Positions 29,191 through 38,117 are shown, counted from the first letter of the stretch. The stretch: 64,000 nt of DNA from Sphingobium sp. KCTC 72723 (GCF_014280435.1 NZ_CP060388.1:2422501-2486500), one strand, 5' to 3'. Numbers and translations are program-made. Notes: generated by a model not told the origin, from the letters alone.

Positions 29191-30360
29191 ATGGGCGAGC
29201 CGAAGGGGCATGGCGGGCCGCTGACCGGGGTGCGGGTGGTCGATCTGACCGCGATGGTATTTGGTCCCTATGCCACGCAGATCATGGCCGACATGGGCGC
29301 GGACGTCATCAAGGTGGAGCCGCCGGGCGGCGACCAGACCCGGTTCATCAATGGCGGCAATGCGCCGGACCTGGGCGGCGTGTTCACCAACGTCAATCGC
29401 GGCAAGCGCAGCATCGTGCTGGATTTGACCCAGGAAACGGACAGGCAAGTGCTGCGCGGCCTGATCGCCACTGCCGATGTGTTCATCCATTCGATGCGGG
29501 GCAAGGCGATCGCCCGGCTGGGGTTCGATTATGCGGCGGTGAAGGCGATCAAGCCCGACATCGTCTACACCAATTGCTATGGCTATAGCCGTCGCGGGCC
29601 GGAGGGGGACAAGCCGGCTTATGACGACACGATCCAGGCCGAATGCGGCATCCCGCATTTGCAGGCGCTGATGACTGGCAAGCCCGATTTCATGGCGACG
29701 ATCATCGCCGACAAGGTGGCCGGGCTGACCGGACTATACGCCACGATGATGGCGTTGTTCCACCGCGAACGCACCGGCGAGGGACAGGAAGTGGAAGTGG
29801 GCATGTTCGAAACGATGGCCGCGTTCATGCTGACCGAACATGCCAGCGGCGCGATGTTCGATCCGCCGACTGGCCCTGCCCATTATCACCGCGTGGTGGC
29901 GCGCAACCGCAAGCCCTATGCGACCAGGGACGGCCATGTCGCCGCGCTCGTCTATAATGACAAGCATTGGAACGCCTTCATCGGTGCGGTGCAGCCCGAA
30001 TGGGCGAGCGAGGAGTTTGACAGCCTGCCCAAGCGGGCGAAACAGATCGACCGGGTCTATGGCTTGCTGGGCGGAACATTCGCGCAGCGGACGACGCAGG
30101 AATGGCTGGATTTGCTGGAAAGCCTGCATATTCCCGCCGCGCCATTGCGCACCACCGACGAGCTGTTCGAGAATGAACATCTCAACGCCATCGGCTTTTT
30201 CGAGACGGTGGAGACGGAGCATGGCGCGGTGCGCTTTCCGGGGGTTCCGACATGGTTTTCCGCGACGCCGGGGAAGGTCGCGGGCGGTGCGCCGGGGCTG
30301 GGCGCGCATGGGGATGAAGTGCGGGGGGAGATAGGAGCGCTGGGTGACGCTTCATTGTAA
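29191..30360 (+). CDS. CaiB/BaiF class III CoA-transferase
   Basis: 389-residue family III CoA-transferase. N-terminal GVRVVDLTAMVFGPYATQIMADMGADVIKVEPPGGD is the family signature, ending in the CoA-contact region; the catalytic aspartate is expected in YDDTIQAECG. ATG at 29191 follows ACAGGAGAGTGAA; the ATG six codons earlier lacks a site. It is divergent from the ACAD-CitE operon across a 182-bp promoter region, so it may activate the substrate of those enzymes. Confidence 0.87.
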   Translation: MGEPKGHGGPLTGVRVVDLTAMVFGPYATQIMADMGADVIKVEPPGGDQTRFINGGNAPDLGGVFTNVNRGKRSIVLDLTQETDRQVLRGLIATADVFIHSMRGKAIARLGFDYAAVKAIKPDIVYTNCYGYSRRGPEGDKPAYDDTIQAECGIPHLQALMTGKPDFMATIIADKVAGLTGLYATMMALFHRERTGEGQEVEVGMFETMAAFMLTEHASGAMFDPPTGPAHYHRVVARNRKPYATRDGHVAALVYNDKHWNAFIGAVQPEWASEEFDSLPKRAKQIDRVYGLLGGTFAQRTTQEWLDLLESLHIPAAPLRTTDELFENEHLNAIGFFETVETEHGAVRFPGVPTWFSATPGKVAGGAPGLGAHGDEVRGEIGALGDASL

Positions 30361-30398
30361 CGGTGGGACAGTCTCACATCACTGCCGTTCCAATATCT

Positions 30399-30508
30399 CG
30401 TCATGCTGAACTTGTTTAGCTGCGCTGGCCTGCGGCTCAGCATCCATCATGCCCCAAAATCATCTGCTCGTGACGAGAAATGGATCCTGAAACAAGTTCA
30501 GGATGACG
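30399..30508. repeat. Intergenic inverted repeat, 19-bp arms
   Basis: CGTCATGCTGAACTTGTTT (30399-30417) is mirrored by AAACAAGTTCAGGATGACG (30490-30508) with one mismatch, enclosing about 72 bp that contains a further CATCCATCATG segment. It lies between the CoA-transferase stop and the Rieske gene start. Repeats with the CATGCTGAACTTGTTTCAG core occur widely in alphaproteobacteria; here it can also act as terminator. Confidence 0.7.
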
Positions 30509-30638
30509 ATGGCGGATAGGTGTGGGTTATCGCCATTCCACCGCCACGGCGATGATGCGCGCCGCCCGCCCGATCCGTCTTGAACGGCCATCCCCAGCCT
30601 TTACCCTTCGCCCTTAGACAGACAGCGGACAGGGTGAC

Positions 30639-32036
30639 ATGGCAGAGGATTTGGCAGCGACGACATCGGTTCCGTTCGAGATTACCGACCCCGAACGCAT
30701 CCCCACGCCGCGCTATTATGACGAGGGTTTCTACAAGCGCGAGTGCGAGCAATTGTGGCCCCATGTGTGGCAGATGGCGTGCCGGGTCGAGCAGGTGCCG
30801 GAGATCGGCGACTGGATCGAATATAGCAACCTTGGCCAATCGGTCATCATCGTGCGGACCAAGGACGGCATCCGCGCCTTTCACAATGCCTGCCGCCATC
30901 GCGGCGTGCCGCTGACCGAGGGGAGCCATGGCAATTGCAAGGGGAAGGGCTTCATCTGTCCCTTCCATGGCTGGCGCTGGAATATCGAGGGGAAAAACAG
31001 CTTCGTCTATGGCCGCCATATGTTCAGCGAGGGGCAGTTGGGCGAGGACGACCTGGCGCTGCGCCCGTGCCGCACGGAAATAGAGATGGGCTGCGTGTTC
31101 ATCAATTTCGATGATGATGGGCCGGGGTTGCGGCAGCAGCTTGGGCCGCTGGCGGCAGGGCTGGACGCTTACAATGCCGATTCCATGCGCGCCGAATGGT
31201 GCTTTGCCACGGTGCTGCCCGCCAACTGGAAGATCGCGATGGAAGCCTTCATGGAGGGCTATCATGTCATGCGCACCCACCCGCAATTGCAGCAGAAGGT
31301 GCCGATCCTCTACAATATGATGTATGGCATGGACACCGGCGGGATCGGCGTGCCGATCAACCCCAATCGTTCGATGCGCGACAATATCGTCGATCAGGTC
31401 GACCATCTGCAATTGTTGAGCGATGGCATGGCGGGCATGTGCCATGCCAAGGACGTGGCCGTCGCGCGCACGCTGATCGACGTGGAATTGCCCGACGATC
31501 CGGGGCAGGCGATCATGCAATGGTTCGGCACGCTCAACCATTGCGTGACGCAGGCCGGGCTGGCGCGGGGCGAACCGGCGCCCGACCTCAATCACATCGC
31601 GGTCAATACGCCGGTGAAGGCAGTGGAATATATCTTCCCCAATTATTTCCTGCTGCCCTTCCTGTCGAGCATGGCGGCATACCGCATCCGGCCGCTGGGA
31701 CCGGAAAGCTGCCTGTTCGAGCTATGGTCGCTGACCCATTTCGCGCCGGGGCAGGAACCGCCGGTGGTGATGGATGCGGTGATGCTGCCCTATGACAGCG
31801 ACCAGTTCCCGCAAATCCCGCGTCAGGACTATGGCAATATCCCGATCCAGCAGAAGGGGCTGCACGCCAAGGGATTCGATTTCATGCGGCTGTCGAAGGA
31901 TATTGAGGGGCTGATTTCCAACTATCAGCGGATCATCGACGGCTATCTGAAGGGCGTGGAGCCGGAGAAATTGAGCGCGGCGACGCAGAAGCTGGCGGGG
32001 AATTTCGACGGGCCGATACTGGATCTGGGGTTTTAG
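30639..32036 (+). CDS. Rieske non-haem iron oxygenase, alpha subunit
   Basis: 465 residues. Rieske ligands Cys85-His87 (CRHRG) and Cys107-His110 (CPFHGW). The mononuclear iron site is in NWKIAMEAFMEGYHVMRTHP, with histidines in YHVMRTH. It differs clearly from the other Rieske oxygenase in the window, so the two probably have different substrates. No beta subunit adjacent, hence likely a homotrimer needing a separate electron chain; the Rieske ferredoxin 2.2 kb downstream is a candidate donor. Confidence 0.88.
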   Translation: MAEDLAATTSVPFEITDPERIPTPRYYDEGFYKRECEQLWPHVWQMACRVEQVPEIGDWIEYSNLGQSVIIVRTKDGIRAFHNACRHRGVPLTEGSHGNCKGKGFICPFHGWRWNIEGKNSFVYGRHMFSEGQLGEDDLALRPCRTEIEMGCVFINFDDDGPGLRQQLGPLAAGLDAYNADSMRAEWCFATVLPANWKIAMEAFMEGYHVMRTHPQLQQKVPILYNMMYGMDTGGIGVPINPNRSMRDNIVDQVDHLQLLSDGMAGMCHAKDVAVARTLIDVELPDDPGQAIMQWFGTLNHCVTQAGLARGEPAPDLNHIAVNTPVKAVEYIFPNYFLLPFLSSMAAYRIRPLGPESCLFELWSLTHFAPGQEPPVVMDAVMLPYDSDQFPQIPRQDYGNIPIQQKGLHAKGFDFMRLSKDIEGLISNYQRIIDGYLKGVEPEKLSAATQKLAGNFDGPILDLGF

Positions 32037-32042
32037 GCCCAT

Positions 32043-32070
32043 CTGTTCCCCGGCGAAGGCCGGGGAACAG
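32043..32070. terminator. Convergent terminator, GCGAAGGC palindrome
   Basis: A perfect 12-bp stem, CTGTTCCCCGGC / GCCGGGGAACAG, with loop GAAG, followed by TGATTTTC. The core GGCGAAGGCC is the same as in the palindrome at 12531. It ends both the Rieske gene and the convergent acyl-CoA dehydrogenase gene. Confidence 0.85.
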
Positions 32071-32077
32071 TGATTTT

Positions 32078-32992
32078 CTAACCCCAAAGCGTGTCCGCCG
32101 CCGCCAGTGCCTGCCCGCCGCGTCCACGCAGGTCGCCGATCAAGGCTTTCAGGCGATAGGTCCACAAATGGAGCGGATGTTCCAGCGTCACGCCCATCGC
32201 GCCGAAAAATTGGTGGAAGTCGTAGACGGTGGCGCGGGCAGATTCCTGGGCGTGGAGCGCGGCGAGCGCAGCGTCGCCGGGGTCGAGCGTCGCTGCGGCT
32301 TTGAGCGCCAGCCAGCGGACGCCATTGGCGCGCACCTGCGCTTCGGCGAGGCGATGGCGTAGCGCCTGGAAGGTGGCGAGTGGGCGGCCGAATTGCTGGC
32401 GGTCAGTGACATGGGCGACCGTGCTGTCGAGCGCGGCGGCGAGCAGGCCAGCGGCTTCGGCGGCGAGCGCGATGCGCCAGCGGGTGAGAATTTCGCTGGC
32501 GGGGACGGCGTGCGCGGTGCGGTCCGCCGGGACTTCGAGCAGCGTGGCCATGGGGTAGCCGTAGAGGGATTCGGGTTCGGCGCGGACCTGCACGGCGGTG
32601 GCGGTGAAGGTCGAAACGCTGGAGGGTCCGACGAGCAGCACGGTCGCGCCTTCGCACAGGAAGCGGATGGGGCGCGTCGTGCGGCTTTCCTCCACCAGAC
32701 AGAGCGGGCGCGGGAGAGCGTCGCCCAGCAGCGGGCGGATGAGTGCGCTGGCGGCGGCTTCGACCGTTTGCGGCAGACGGGCGAGGCGTTCGACCACCAG
32801 CGCGGCGGAGACTGCGCCAAGATCAGGATCGAAACCGATGTCGAGGAAGCCGCCTTCGGCCAGATCGCGGTCCAATTGCGCATCGGGCAAGGCAAAGCCA
32901 GCATCATGCAGCGATGCGCCCGCATAGGGGCGAGTCAGCGTGTCGATCGCGTCGAGGATCGCGACCTGATCGTCGGTAAGGGACAGGTCCAT
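32078..32992 (-). CDS. Short acyl-CoA dehydrogenase subunit
   Basis: 304 residues, about 80 shorter than a typical ACAD, with a reduced middle domain. The C-terminal FAD/ACAD features remain: RQQFGRPLATFQALRHRLAEAQ and GAMGVTLEHPLHLWTYR, where the glutamate is the expected catalytic base. It overlaps the long ACAD upstream by one base (TGATG), so the two likely form an alpha2-beta2 heterotetramer of the type known from actinobacterial steroid side-chain degradation (ChsE1-ChsE2). Substrate unknown. Confidence 0.82.
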   Translation of the reverse strand: MDLSLTDDQVAILDAIDTLTRPYAGASLHDAGFALPDAQLDRDLAEGGFLDIGFDPDLGAVSAALVVERLARLPQTVEAAASALIRPLLGDALPRPLCLVEESRTTRPIRFLCEGATVLLVGPSSVSTFTATAVQVRAEPESLYGYPMATLLEVPADRTAHAVPASEILTRWRIALAAEAAGLLAAALDSTVAHVTDRQQFGRPLATFQALRHRLAEAQVRANGVRWLALKAAATLDPGDAALAALHAQESARATVYDFHQFFGAMGVTLEHPLHLWTYRLKALIGDLRGRGGQALAAADTLWG

Positions 32993-34137
32993 CAGCGCGG
33001 CTCCCGTGGCAATTTGAGGACGTCGGTGGCGATGATGTTGAGCTGGATTTCCGCAGCCCCCGCCGCGATGCCCGCAACGATGCCGCGCTGGTGGTGCATC
33101 TTGAGATAGGGGTGCGCGTCGGCGAGCGCTTCGGGCAGATATTCGACTATGAACTCGCACACGCGCCGTTCAGCCATGACCGTGGCGAAGCGGGCGGAGC
33201 TGGATTCCGCGCCAATCGCTTCGCCCTTCGCGCGCCGATCGACAATGGCGTAGCTCGCCATGCGGGCCGCTTCGATCAGGGCGGCGGCATGGGCGGCTTC
33301 GATCTTCACCGCTTCGCCGTCGAACGCGCCCTGCGCTTTCAAAACGGAAACGGCGCGGTCGAGCGCGGCGCGGGCCAGCGCGTAACGCGGGATGCCCAGC
33401 CGTTCGTTGGTGAGCGAATAGCCGATAATCTCCCACGCCTGCCCTTCGTCGCCCAGACGCGCGGTGACGGGGACGGTCACGTCATCGAAAAACACTTCGT
33501 GAATGTCGCCTTCGCCGATCAGCGAGGGGATTTGGCGGACGGTGATGCCGGGCGTGTCCATCGGCACGAGCAGGATAGAAATGCCGCGCTTGCGGTCGTC
33601 GCTGGTGCGGCAGACGAGGAAGCAGGTGTCGGCAAGGCCCGCATAGCTGGTCCAGATTTTCTGGCCGTTGACGCGATAATGGTCCCCGTCCCGTTCCGCG
33701 CGCGTGCGCAGCGATGCGAGGTCGGAGCCGGAACCGGGTTCGGAAAAGCCCTGACACCAGAGCGCCTTGCCCGCTGCGATGGGGGGCAGATAGCGCGCCT
33801 GTTGATCGGGCGATCCGTAGCGGATCAGCGTCGGGCCGATCCAGTTGACGTTCATATATTGGCCGCCGCGCGGTTCGCCCGCGATCCACATTTCTTCGGC
33901 CAATATGGTCTGGTGCCATGGGTCCAGCCCCTGCCCGCCCAGCACGACCGGCCAGTGCGGAATCAGCAGGCCTTGTTCCGCCAGCGTGCCGCAGAATGTT
34001 TCGGCATAGCGGGTGAGCGCAGGCGAGGCCGGGCCGTGTTGCGAGAAACGCTCCCAATCGTCGGGCAGCGTGTCGGCCAGCAGCGCGCGCAGCCGGTCGC
34101 GGAAGGCGGTTTCCTGATCTGTCCATGCAAAGTCCAT
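32992..34137 (-). CDS. Acyl-CoA dehydrogenase, long subunit
   Basis: 381 residues. CQGFSEPGSGSDLASLRTRAERDGDHYRVNGQKIWTSYA (given in part) forms the FAD and substrate loop, and the C-terminus ends in AGAAEIQLNIIATDVLKLPREP, the ACAD FAD-binding signature. Together with the short subunit downstream it covers one complete set of ACAD motifs. Divergent from the Rieske-ferredoxin operon over 116 bp. Confidence 0.85.
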   Translation of the reverse strand: MDFAWTDQETAFRDRLRALLADTLPDDWERFSQHGPASPALTRYAETFCGTLAEQGLLIPHWPVVLGGQGLDPWHQTILAEEMWIAGEPRGGQYMNVNWIGPTLIRYGSPDQQARYLPPIAAGKALWCQGFSEPGSGSDLASLRTRAERDGDHYRVNGQKIWTSYAGLADTCFLVCRTSDDRKRGISILLVPMDTPGITVRQIPSLIGEGDIHEVFFDDVTVPVTARLGDEGQAWEIIGYSLTNERLGIPRYALARAALDRAVSVLKAQGAFDGEAVKIEAAHAAALIEAARMASYAIVDRRAKGEAIGAESSSARFATVMAERRVCEFIVEYLPEALADAHPYLKMHHQRGIVAGIAAGAAEIQLNIIATDVLKLPREPR

Positions 34138-34253
34138 GGGTCCGTGATTAAGGGATGCGGCTGGGCGAGAATAGACGGCCGCCCAAGAGAACGCCCCGGT
34201 GATATGGCACGGGCGGGCTTGGACAAGCGCGGCGCGGCGGTAAAAATGGGGCC

Positions 34254-34574
34254 ATGGATATGGACGATGCCCGCTTCACCCCCCTGTTGCCGCTGGACGC
34301 CGTGCCGGACGGCAGCGTTCATGCCGTGGAGGCGGGCGGGCGGTCGATCATGCTGTGCCATTTTGACGGGCATATCCATGCGCTCGATAATCTGTGTTCG
34401 CACGCGCAGGAGCCGCTGGCGTGCGGGCGGATGCGGCTGGGCTGGATCGCCTGCCCCGCGCATGGCGCACGGTTCGATCTGGAAACGGGAGAGGCGCTGA
34501 CCGGCCCGGCGCGCGACCCCATCGCGACCTATAGGGTGCGGGTGGTGGACGGGATGATCGAAGTGGCGCTGTAG
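34254..34574 (+). CDS. Rieske-type [2Fe-2S] ferredoxin
   Basis: 106 residues. Cluster ligands are Cys48-His50 (CSH) and Cys67-His70 (CPAHG), in the spacing of bacterial oxygenase ferredoxins. Probably carries electrons to one of the Rieske oxygenases in the window; no flavin reductase is visible nearby. First gene of a plus-strand series followed by the second ACAD pair, 91 bp away. Confidence 0.88.
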   Translation: MDMDDARFTPLLPLDAVPDGSVHAVEAGGRSIMLCHFDGHIHALDNLCSHAQEPLACGRMRLGWIACPAHGARFDLETGEALTGPARDPIATYRVRVVDGMIEVAL

Positions 34575-34665
34575 GCCATCGCCTTGGGGATATTGCCGCA
34601 CGCCCCCTTGCGCCGAACCGCCCAAATGCGGCCTAGCTGATGCGTAATTAGTGGAGGCACGGGAC

Positions 34666-35859
34666 TTGAGCGACGCACTGGACGGCTTGCGGCAGGAGGT
34701 GCGCGAATGGCTTGCCGTTCATGCGCCGGTGGACTGGCGCGCGCGCAGCACGAGCGAAGCGGCGTTCCTCGACCTGCAACGCAGCTGGTTTTCGACGCTG
34801 GCCAAGGGGAGCTATGCGGTGCCGCACTGGCCCGCCGAGTGGCCGGGCGGCGGGCGGTCGCTCGCCGAGCAGAAGGTGATTTACGAGGAGTTTGCGCGGG
34901 CCGATACGCCGCGCCTGCTGCTGTCCTTCATGTCCACTTATCATGCGGCATCCACTTTGTTCGAATGGGGCAGCGCGGAACAGCAGCAACGCTATATCCC
35001 GCGCATATTGGACGGTGAAATCTGGTGTCAGGGCTTTTCGGAGCCGGGCGCGGGGTCGGATCTGGCGGCGCTGCGCACACGCGCGGAGCGGAAAGGCGAC
35101 GTCTATGTCGTCAACGGGCAAAAGCTGTGGTCGACCATGGGCCAGTTTGCCGACCAATGCCTGCTGCTGGTGCGGACCAGCAGCGACGGCGTGAAGCAGG
35201 CGGGGCTGACCTATTTGCTGCTGGACCTGAAAAGCCCCGGCGTGACCGCGCGGCCGATCCACCAGATTCATGGGGATGAGGAATTTGCCGAAATCTTCCT
35301 CGATAATGTCGAAGTGCCAGTGGCCGACCGGCTGGGCGAGGAAGGGCAAGGCTGGGCCGTGGCGCAATCGACCCTGTCGTCGGAACGGGGGCTGACGCTG
35401 CTGGAACTGAGCGCGCGGATGCGCGGGGCGATGTGGCGGATTGGCGATCTGATCCGCGCGAACGGGCGACAGGATGACGCCGGCGTGCTGCGCGATTTCG
35501 GGCGGCTGGCGGGTAAGGTGGATGCGACCTGCGCGGTGGCGGACCAGTTTCTGGCCAATCGCATCGCGGGCGCGGAGCAGGTGGGTGACGCCTCCATCGT
35601 CAAGCTGGCCTATGCGCGCACGTTGCGGGATTTTACGTCGCTGGGGCTGCGTGTCGGCGGGCTGGACGCGCAATATCATGCGCCGATCACCTTTGGCGGG
35701 GGGATGGAAACGGGCAACTGGATGGCCGATTTCATGAACAGCTATGCCTGGACCATCGCGGGCGGCAGCGACGAGGTGCAGCGTAACATCATCGCCGAAC
35801 GGCTGTTGGGGATGCCGCGCGAACCCAAAAACTGGGTGCTGAAGGAGGGCGCGGCATGA
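34666..35859 (+). CDS. Acyl-CoA dehydrogenase, long subunit
   Basis: About 397 residues. CQGFSEPGAGSDLAALRTRA, VVNGQKLWSTMG and the C-terminal AGGSDEVQRNIIAERLLGMPREP are classic ACAD motifs. A TTG at 34666 lies eight bases after GGAGG and is the favoured start; a GTG at 34651 lacks a ribosome site but is possible. It overlaps the next short ACAD gene by four bases, forming a second heteromeric pair. Confidence 0.85.
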   Translation: MSDALDGLRQEVREWLAVHAPVDWRARSTSEAAFLDLQRSWFSTLAKGSYAVPHWPAEWPGGGRSLAEQKVIYEEFARADTPRLLLSFMSTYHAASTLFEWGSAEQQQRYIPRILDGEIWCQGFSEPGAGSDLAALRTRAERKGDVYVVNGQKLWSTMGQFADQCLLLVRTSSDGVKQAGLTYLLLDLKSPGVTARPIHQIHGDEEFAEIFLDNVEVPVADRLGEEGQGWAVAQSTLSSERGLTLLELSARMRGAMWRIGDLIRANGRQDDAGVLRDFGRLAGKVDATCAVADQFLANRIAGAEQVGDASIVKLAYARTLRDFTSLGLRVGGLDAQYHAPITFGGGMETGNWMADFMNSYAWTIAGGSDEVQRNIIAERLLGMPREPKNWVLKEGAA

Positions 35860-36806
35860 GCATGACGCGGAACGAGTTGCAGGATGCGGCGGCCAAGGCT
35901 TTCGGCGGGGGCGACCTGGCCCCCGATGCGACGCAAAGCTGGACCCTGATCGCCGATATGGGATGGCTGATGATGGCCGTGCCGGAGGATCGGGGCGGGC
36001 TGGGGCTGGGGCGTGAGGCCGTGGGCGTGATCCATCAGGCGCTGGGGCGGACTTTGGTGGCCGGGCCTGCGATCGCGCAGATGCTGGTGATCGAGGCGCT
36101 GAGCGTGGCGGGCGGGCAGGACGATCTGCTGGGCCGGGCGATGGCGGGCGAAGTGATGAGCGCATCGCTGGCCGAGGGGCTGAGTGCGGTGCCGGACGCT
36201 GACCGGGCGAGCCATGTGTTGCGAGTCGAGGCCGGGCGCGTGGCGTTGCTCCCCATGGCGGGGCTGGCAATCACGGCGCGGGCGACGTGGGACAAGACGC
36301 GGCGCCTGTTCGATGTCGATGCGGGCGATGCGGCGGGCATCGTGCTGGCAAGCGGCGATGCGGCAACGGCGCTGGCGGATCGGCTGTCGGCGTTGCGCAG
36401 CATTGCGCTGGCGGCGGATTGTATCGGCGGGGCGGACGCGGCGCTGCGCCTGACGATCGACTATCTGGAAACGCGGCGGCAGTTCGACCGGCCGCTGGCG
36501 CTGTTTCAGGCGTTGAAGCACCGTGTTGCCGATATGAAGACGGCGCTGGTCGCCGCCGAGGCTTTATTCTGGGCGCGGGCGGGCGACGACGCGGCGGATG
36601 CGGTCACGATGGGCGCGATGAAGGCCCATGCCGCCACCGTCTATCGCGCCATCGCGGAAGAGGCGATCCAGCTGCATGGCGGCATTGGCCTGACCATGGA
36701 GCATCCCTGCCACCTGTTCCTGAAACGCGCGACTTTGAACGCCGTGCTGGGTGGGGATGGCGACCATTGGGACGAAGCGGCTGGACGACGGATGCTGGCC
36801 GCCTGA
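35856..36806 (+). CDS. Short acyl-CoA dehydrogenase subunit
   Basis: 316 residues, shortened in the middle domain as in the other short subunit. The C-terminal half keeps ETRRQFDRPLALFQALKHRVADM and LHGGIGLTMEHPCHLFLKRA (catalytic glutamate in TMEHP). It starts inside the stop of the long subunit gene. Together with it, a second alpha2-beta2 ACAD is predicted. Why two such pairs are needed (two rounds of oxidation or two substrates) is not shown. Confidence 0.82.
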   Translation: MSMTRNELQDAAAKAFGGGDLAPDATQSWTLIADMGWLMMAVPEDRGGLGLGREAVGVIHQALGRTLVAGPAIAQMLVIEALSVAGGQDDLLGRAMAGEVMSASLAEGLSAVPDADRASHVLRVEAGRVALLPMAGLAITARATWDKTRRLFDVDAGDAAGIVLASGDAATALADRLSALRSIALAADCIGGADAALRLTIDYLETRRQFDRPLALFQALKHRVADMKTALVAAEALFWARAGDDAADAVTMGAMKAHAATVYRAIAEEAIQLHGGIGLTMEHPCHLFLKRATLNAVLGGDGDHWDEAAGRRMLAA

Positions 36807-36837
36807 TCGCTTTGAAAATGTGCATTCGCACATTCGT

Positions 36838-36919
36838 TCCGCACCAGCCCTTTCCCCCACCCGGCCACCCAACGGCAGTATCATATGGGTGGCCGGGTGG
36901 GGGAGAGGGCTGGTGCGGA
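36838..36919. repeat. Long GC-rich inverted repeat, 33-bp arms
   Basis: Arms 36838-36870 and 36887-36919 pair over 33 bp with a single mismatch; the loop is 16 bp. The left arm begins TCCGCACCAGCCCT and ends GGCCACCC. A small stem AATGTGC/GCACATT precedes it and TTCAAAAT/ATTTTGAA (36921-36950) follows. It separates convergent genes and may terminate both. Confidence 0.85.
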
Positions 36920-36920
36920 C

Positions 36921-36950
36921 TTCAAAATGCGCCGTTCCGCGTATTTTGAA
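36921..36950. terminator. AT-stem hairpin at the end of the aldo/keto reductase gene
   Basis: TTCAAAAT pairs with ATTTTGAA around a 14-base GC-rich loop. It is the closest structure to the minus-strand stop at 36958 and adjoins the long inverted repeat. Confidence 0.5.
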
Positions 36951-36957
36951 CTATTTG

Positions 36958-37971
36958 TTATTCCAGCGGTTCGCCGTCCCATGTTTCGGTGTCGACCTGC
37001 GCCTGCGCGGCGCGGGGATAGCGGGGGCCGGACACGGCTTCGAAGGTGAACAGCGCATCGACCGCCGCCAGCGTATCGGCGGAAAAATCGCACGTCAGGG
37101 TCGCCATATCCTCGTCCAGATGGGCGATGCTGGTGGTGCCGGGAATGGCGACGACATAGGGGCGGCGCGACAGCACCCAGCCAAGCGACAGTTGCGCCAT
37201 GGTGCAGCCCGCATCCGCCGCGATTTGGCCGAAGGCAGAAACGAGCGCAAGATTGGCCGCCAGATGGGGCGGCTGGAAACGCGGCATGACGGCGCGAATG
37301 TCGCCTTCGGCCACGCCGTCCGGTCCCACGCCGCCCGCCAGCACGCCGCGCGCGACGGGTGAGAAAGCGACGAAGGCAACGCCAAGCTCGCCGCAGGCGT
37401 CCAGCACCGCGACTTCGGCATTGCGGGTCCAGGGCGAATATTCGGTCTGCATCGCCGCGATCGGATGCACGGCGTGGGCGCGGCGGAGGGTCGCTGCGGA
37501 CATTTCCGACAGGCCGATCGCGCCGATCTTGCCCGCCTCCACTGCGCGGGACAGCGCACCGACCGAATCCTCGATCGGCACATTGGGGTCGAGCCGGTGG
37601 AGATAATAAAGGTCGATATGATCGACATTGAGCCGTTGCAGCGAAGCGTCGAGCGTGGCGGCGATCGCGGACGGCGATCCGTCGATGCCGCGCTGCCCAT
37701 CCTTGCCGCCCAGCACGCATTTGCTGGCCAAAGTGAAATCGTCGCGCCGGTGCATGATCGTGCGGCCCAGCAATGCCTCGTTCGCGCCAAAGCCATAGAG
37801 TGCAGCAGTATCGAAGAAGTCGACCCCGCTATCGAGCGCGTGCAGCAGCAGCCGTTCGGCCTGTTCGGGCGCGGGCCGGGGCAAATAGGCGTGGCTCAGA
37901 TTCATGCAGCCAAGGCCGATGGCCTTGACCGAGAAGGGACCGACGGTGCGGGGCGACAGTGGTGCGCTCAT
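36958..37971 (-). CDS. Aldo/keto reductase
   Basis: 337-residue TIM-barrel oxidoreductase, NADP(H)-dependent in most relatives. The catalytic tetrad is visible: Asp and Tyr in DFFDTAALYG, Lys in LASKCV, His in YYLHRLD. The N-terminus IGLGCMNLSHAY places it in the AKR11/12-like bacterial group acting on aldehydes. Divergent from the dienelactone hydrolase gene with 146 bp between. Confidence 0.87.
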   Translation of the reverse strand: MSAPLSPRTVGPFSVKAIGLGCMNLSHAYLPRPAPEQAERLLLHALDSGVDFFDTAALYGFGANEALLGRTIMHRRDDFTLASKCVLGGKDGQRGIDGSPSAIAATLDASLQRLNVDHIDLYYLHRLDPNVPIEDSVGALSRAVEAGKIGAIGLSEMSAATLRRAHAVHPIAAMQTEYSPWTRNAEVAVLDACGELGVAFVAFSPVARGVLAGGVGPDGVAEGDIRAVMPRFQPPHLAANLALVSAFGQIAADAGCTMAQLSLGWVLSRRPYVVAIPGTTSIAHLDEDMATLTCDFSADTLAAVDALFTFEAVSGPRYPRAAQAQVDTETWDGEPLE

Positions 37972-38117
37972 AGGCGGGGCAATTTCCTGTGTCCGGTGGG
38001 GCTGGCTCTCCCTTTAGCGAGCGTTCGCCGCGGGGGCCAGCCGATCAGTTTATGTTGGCTTGGACAGGAAAGGCGGCAATAGTCGCGCGACGGGGCGAAG
38101 GCGAGAAGGATGCTGGA

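Noticed and set aside
34648..36270. 540-codon minus-strand frame
   Set aside because: Antisense of the long and short ACAD genes; very Pro/Arg/Ser-rich at the start.
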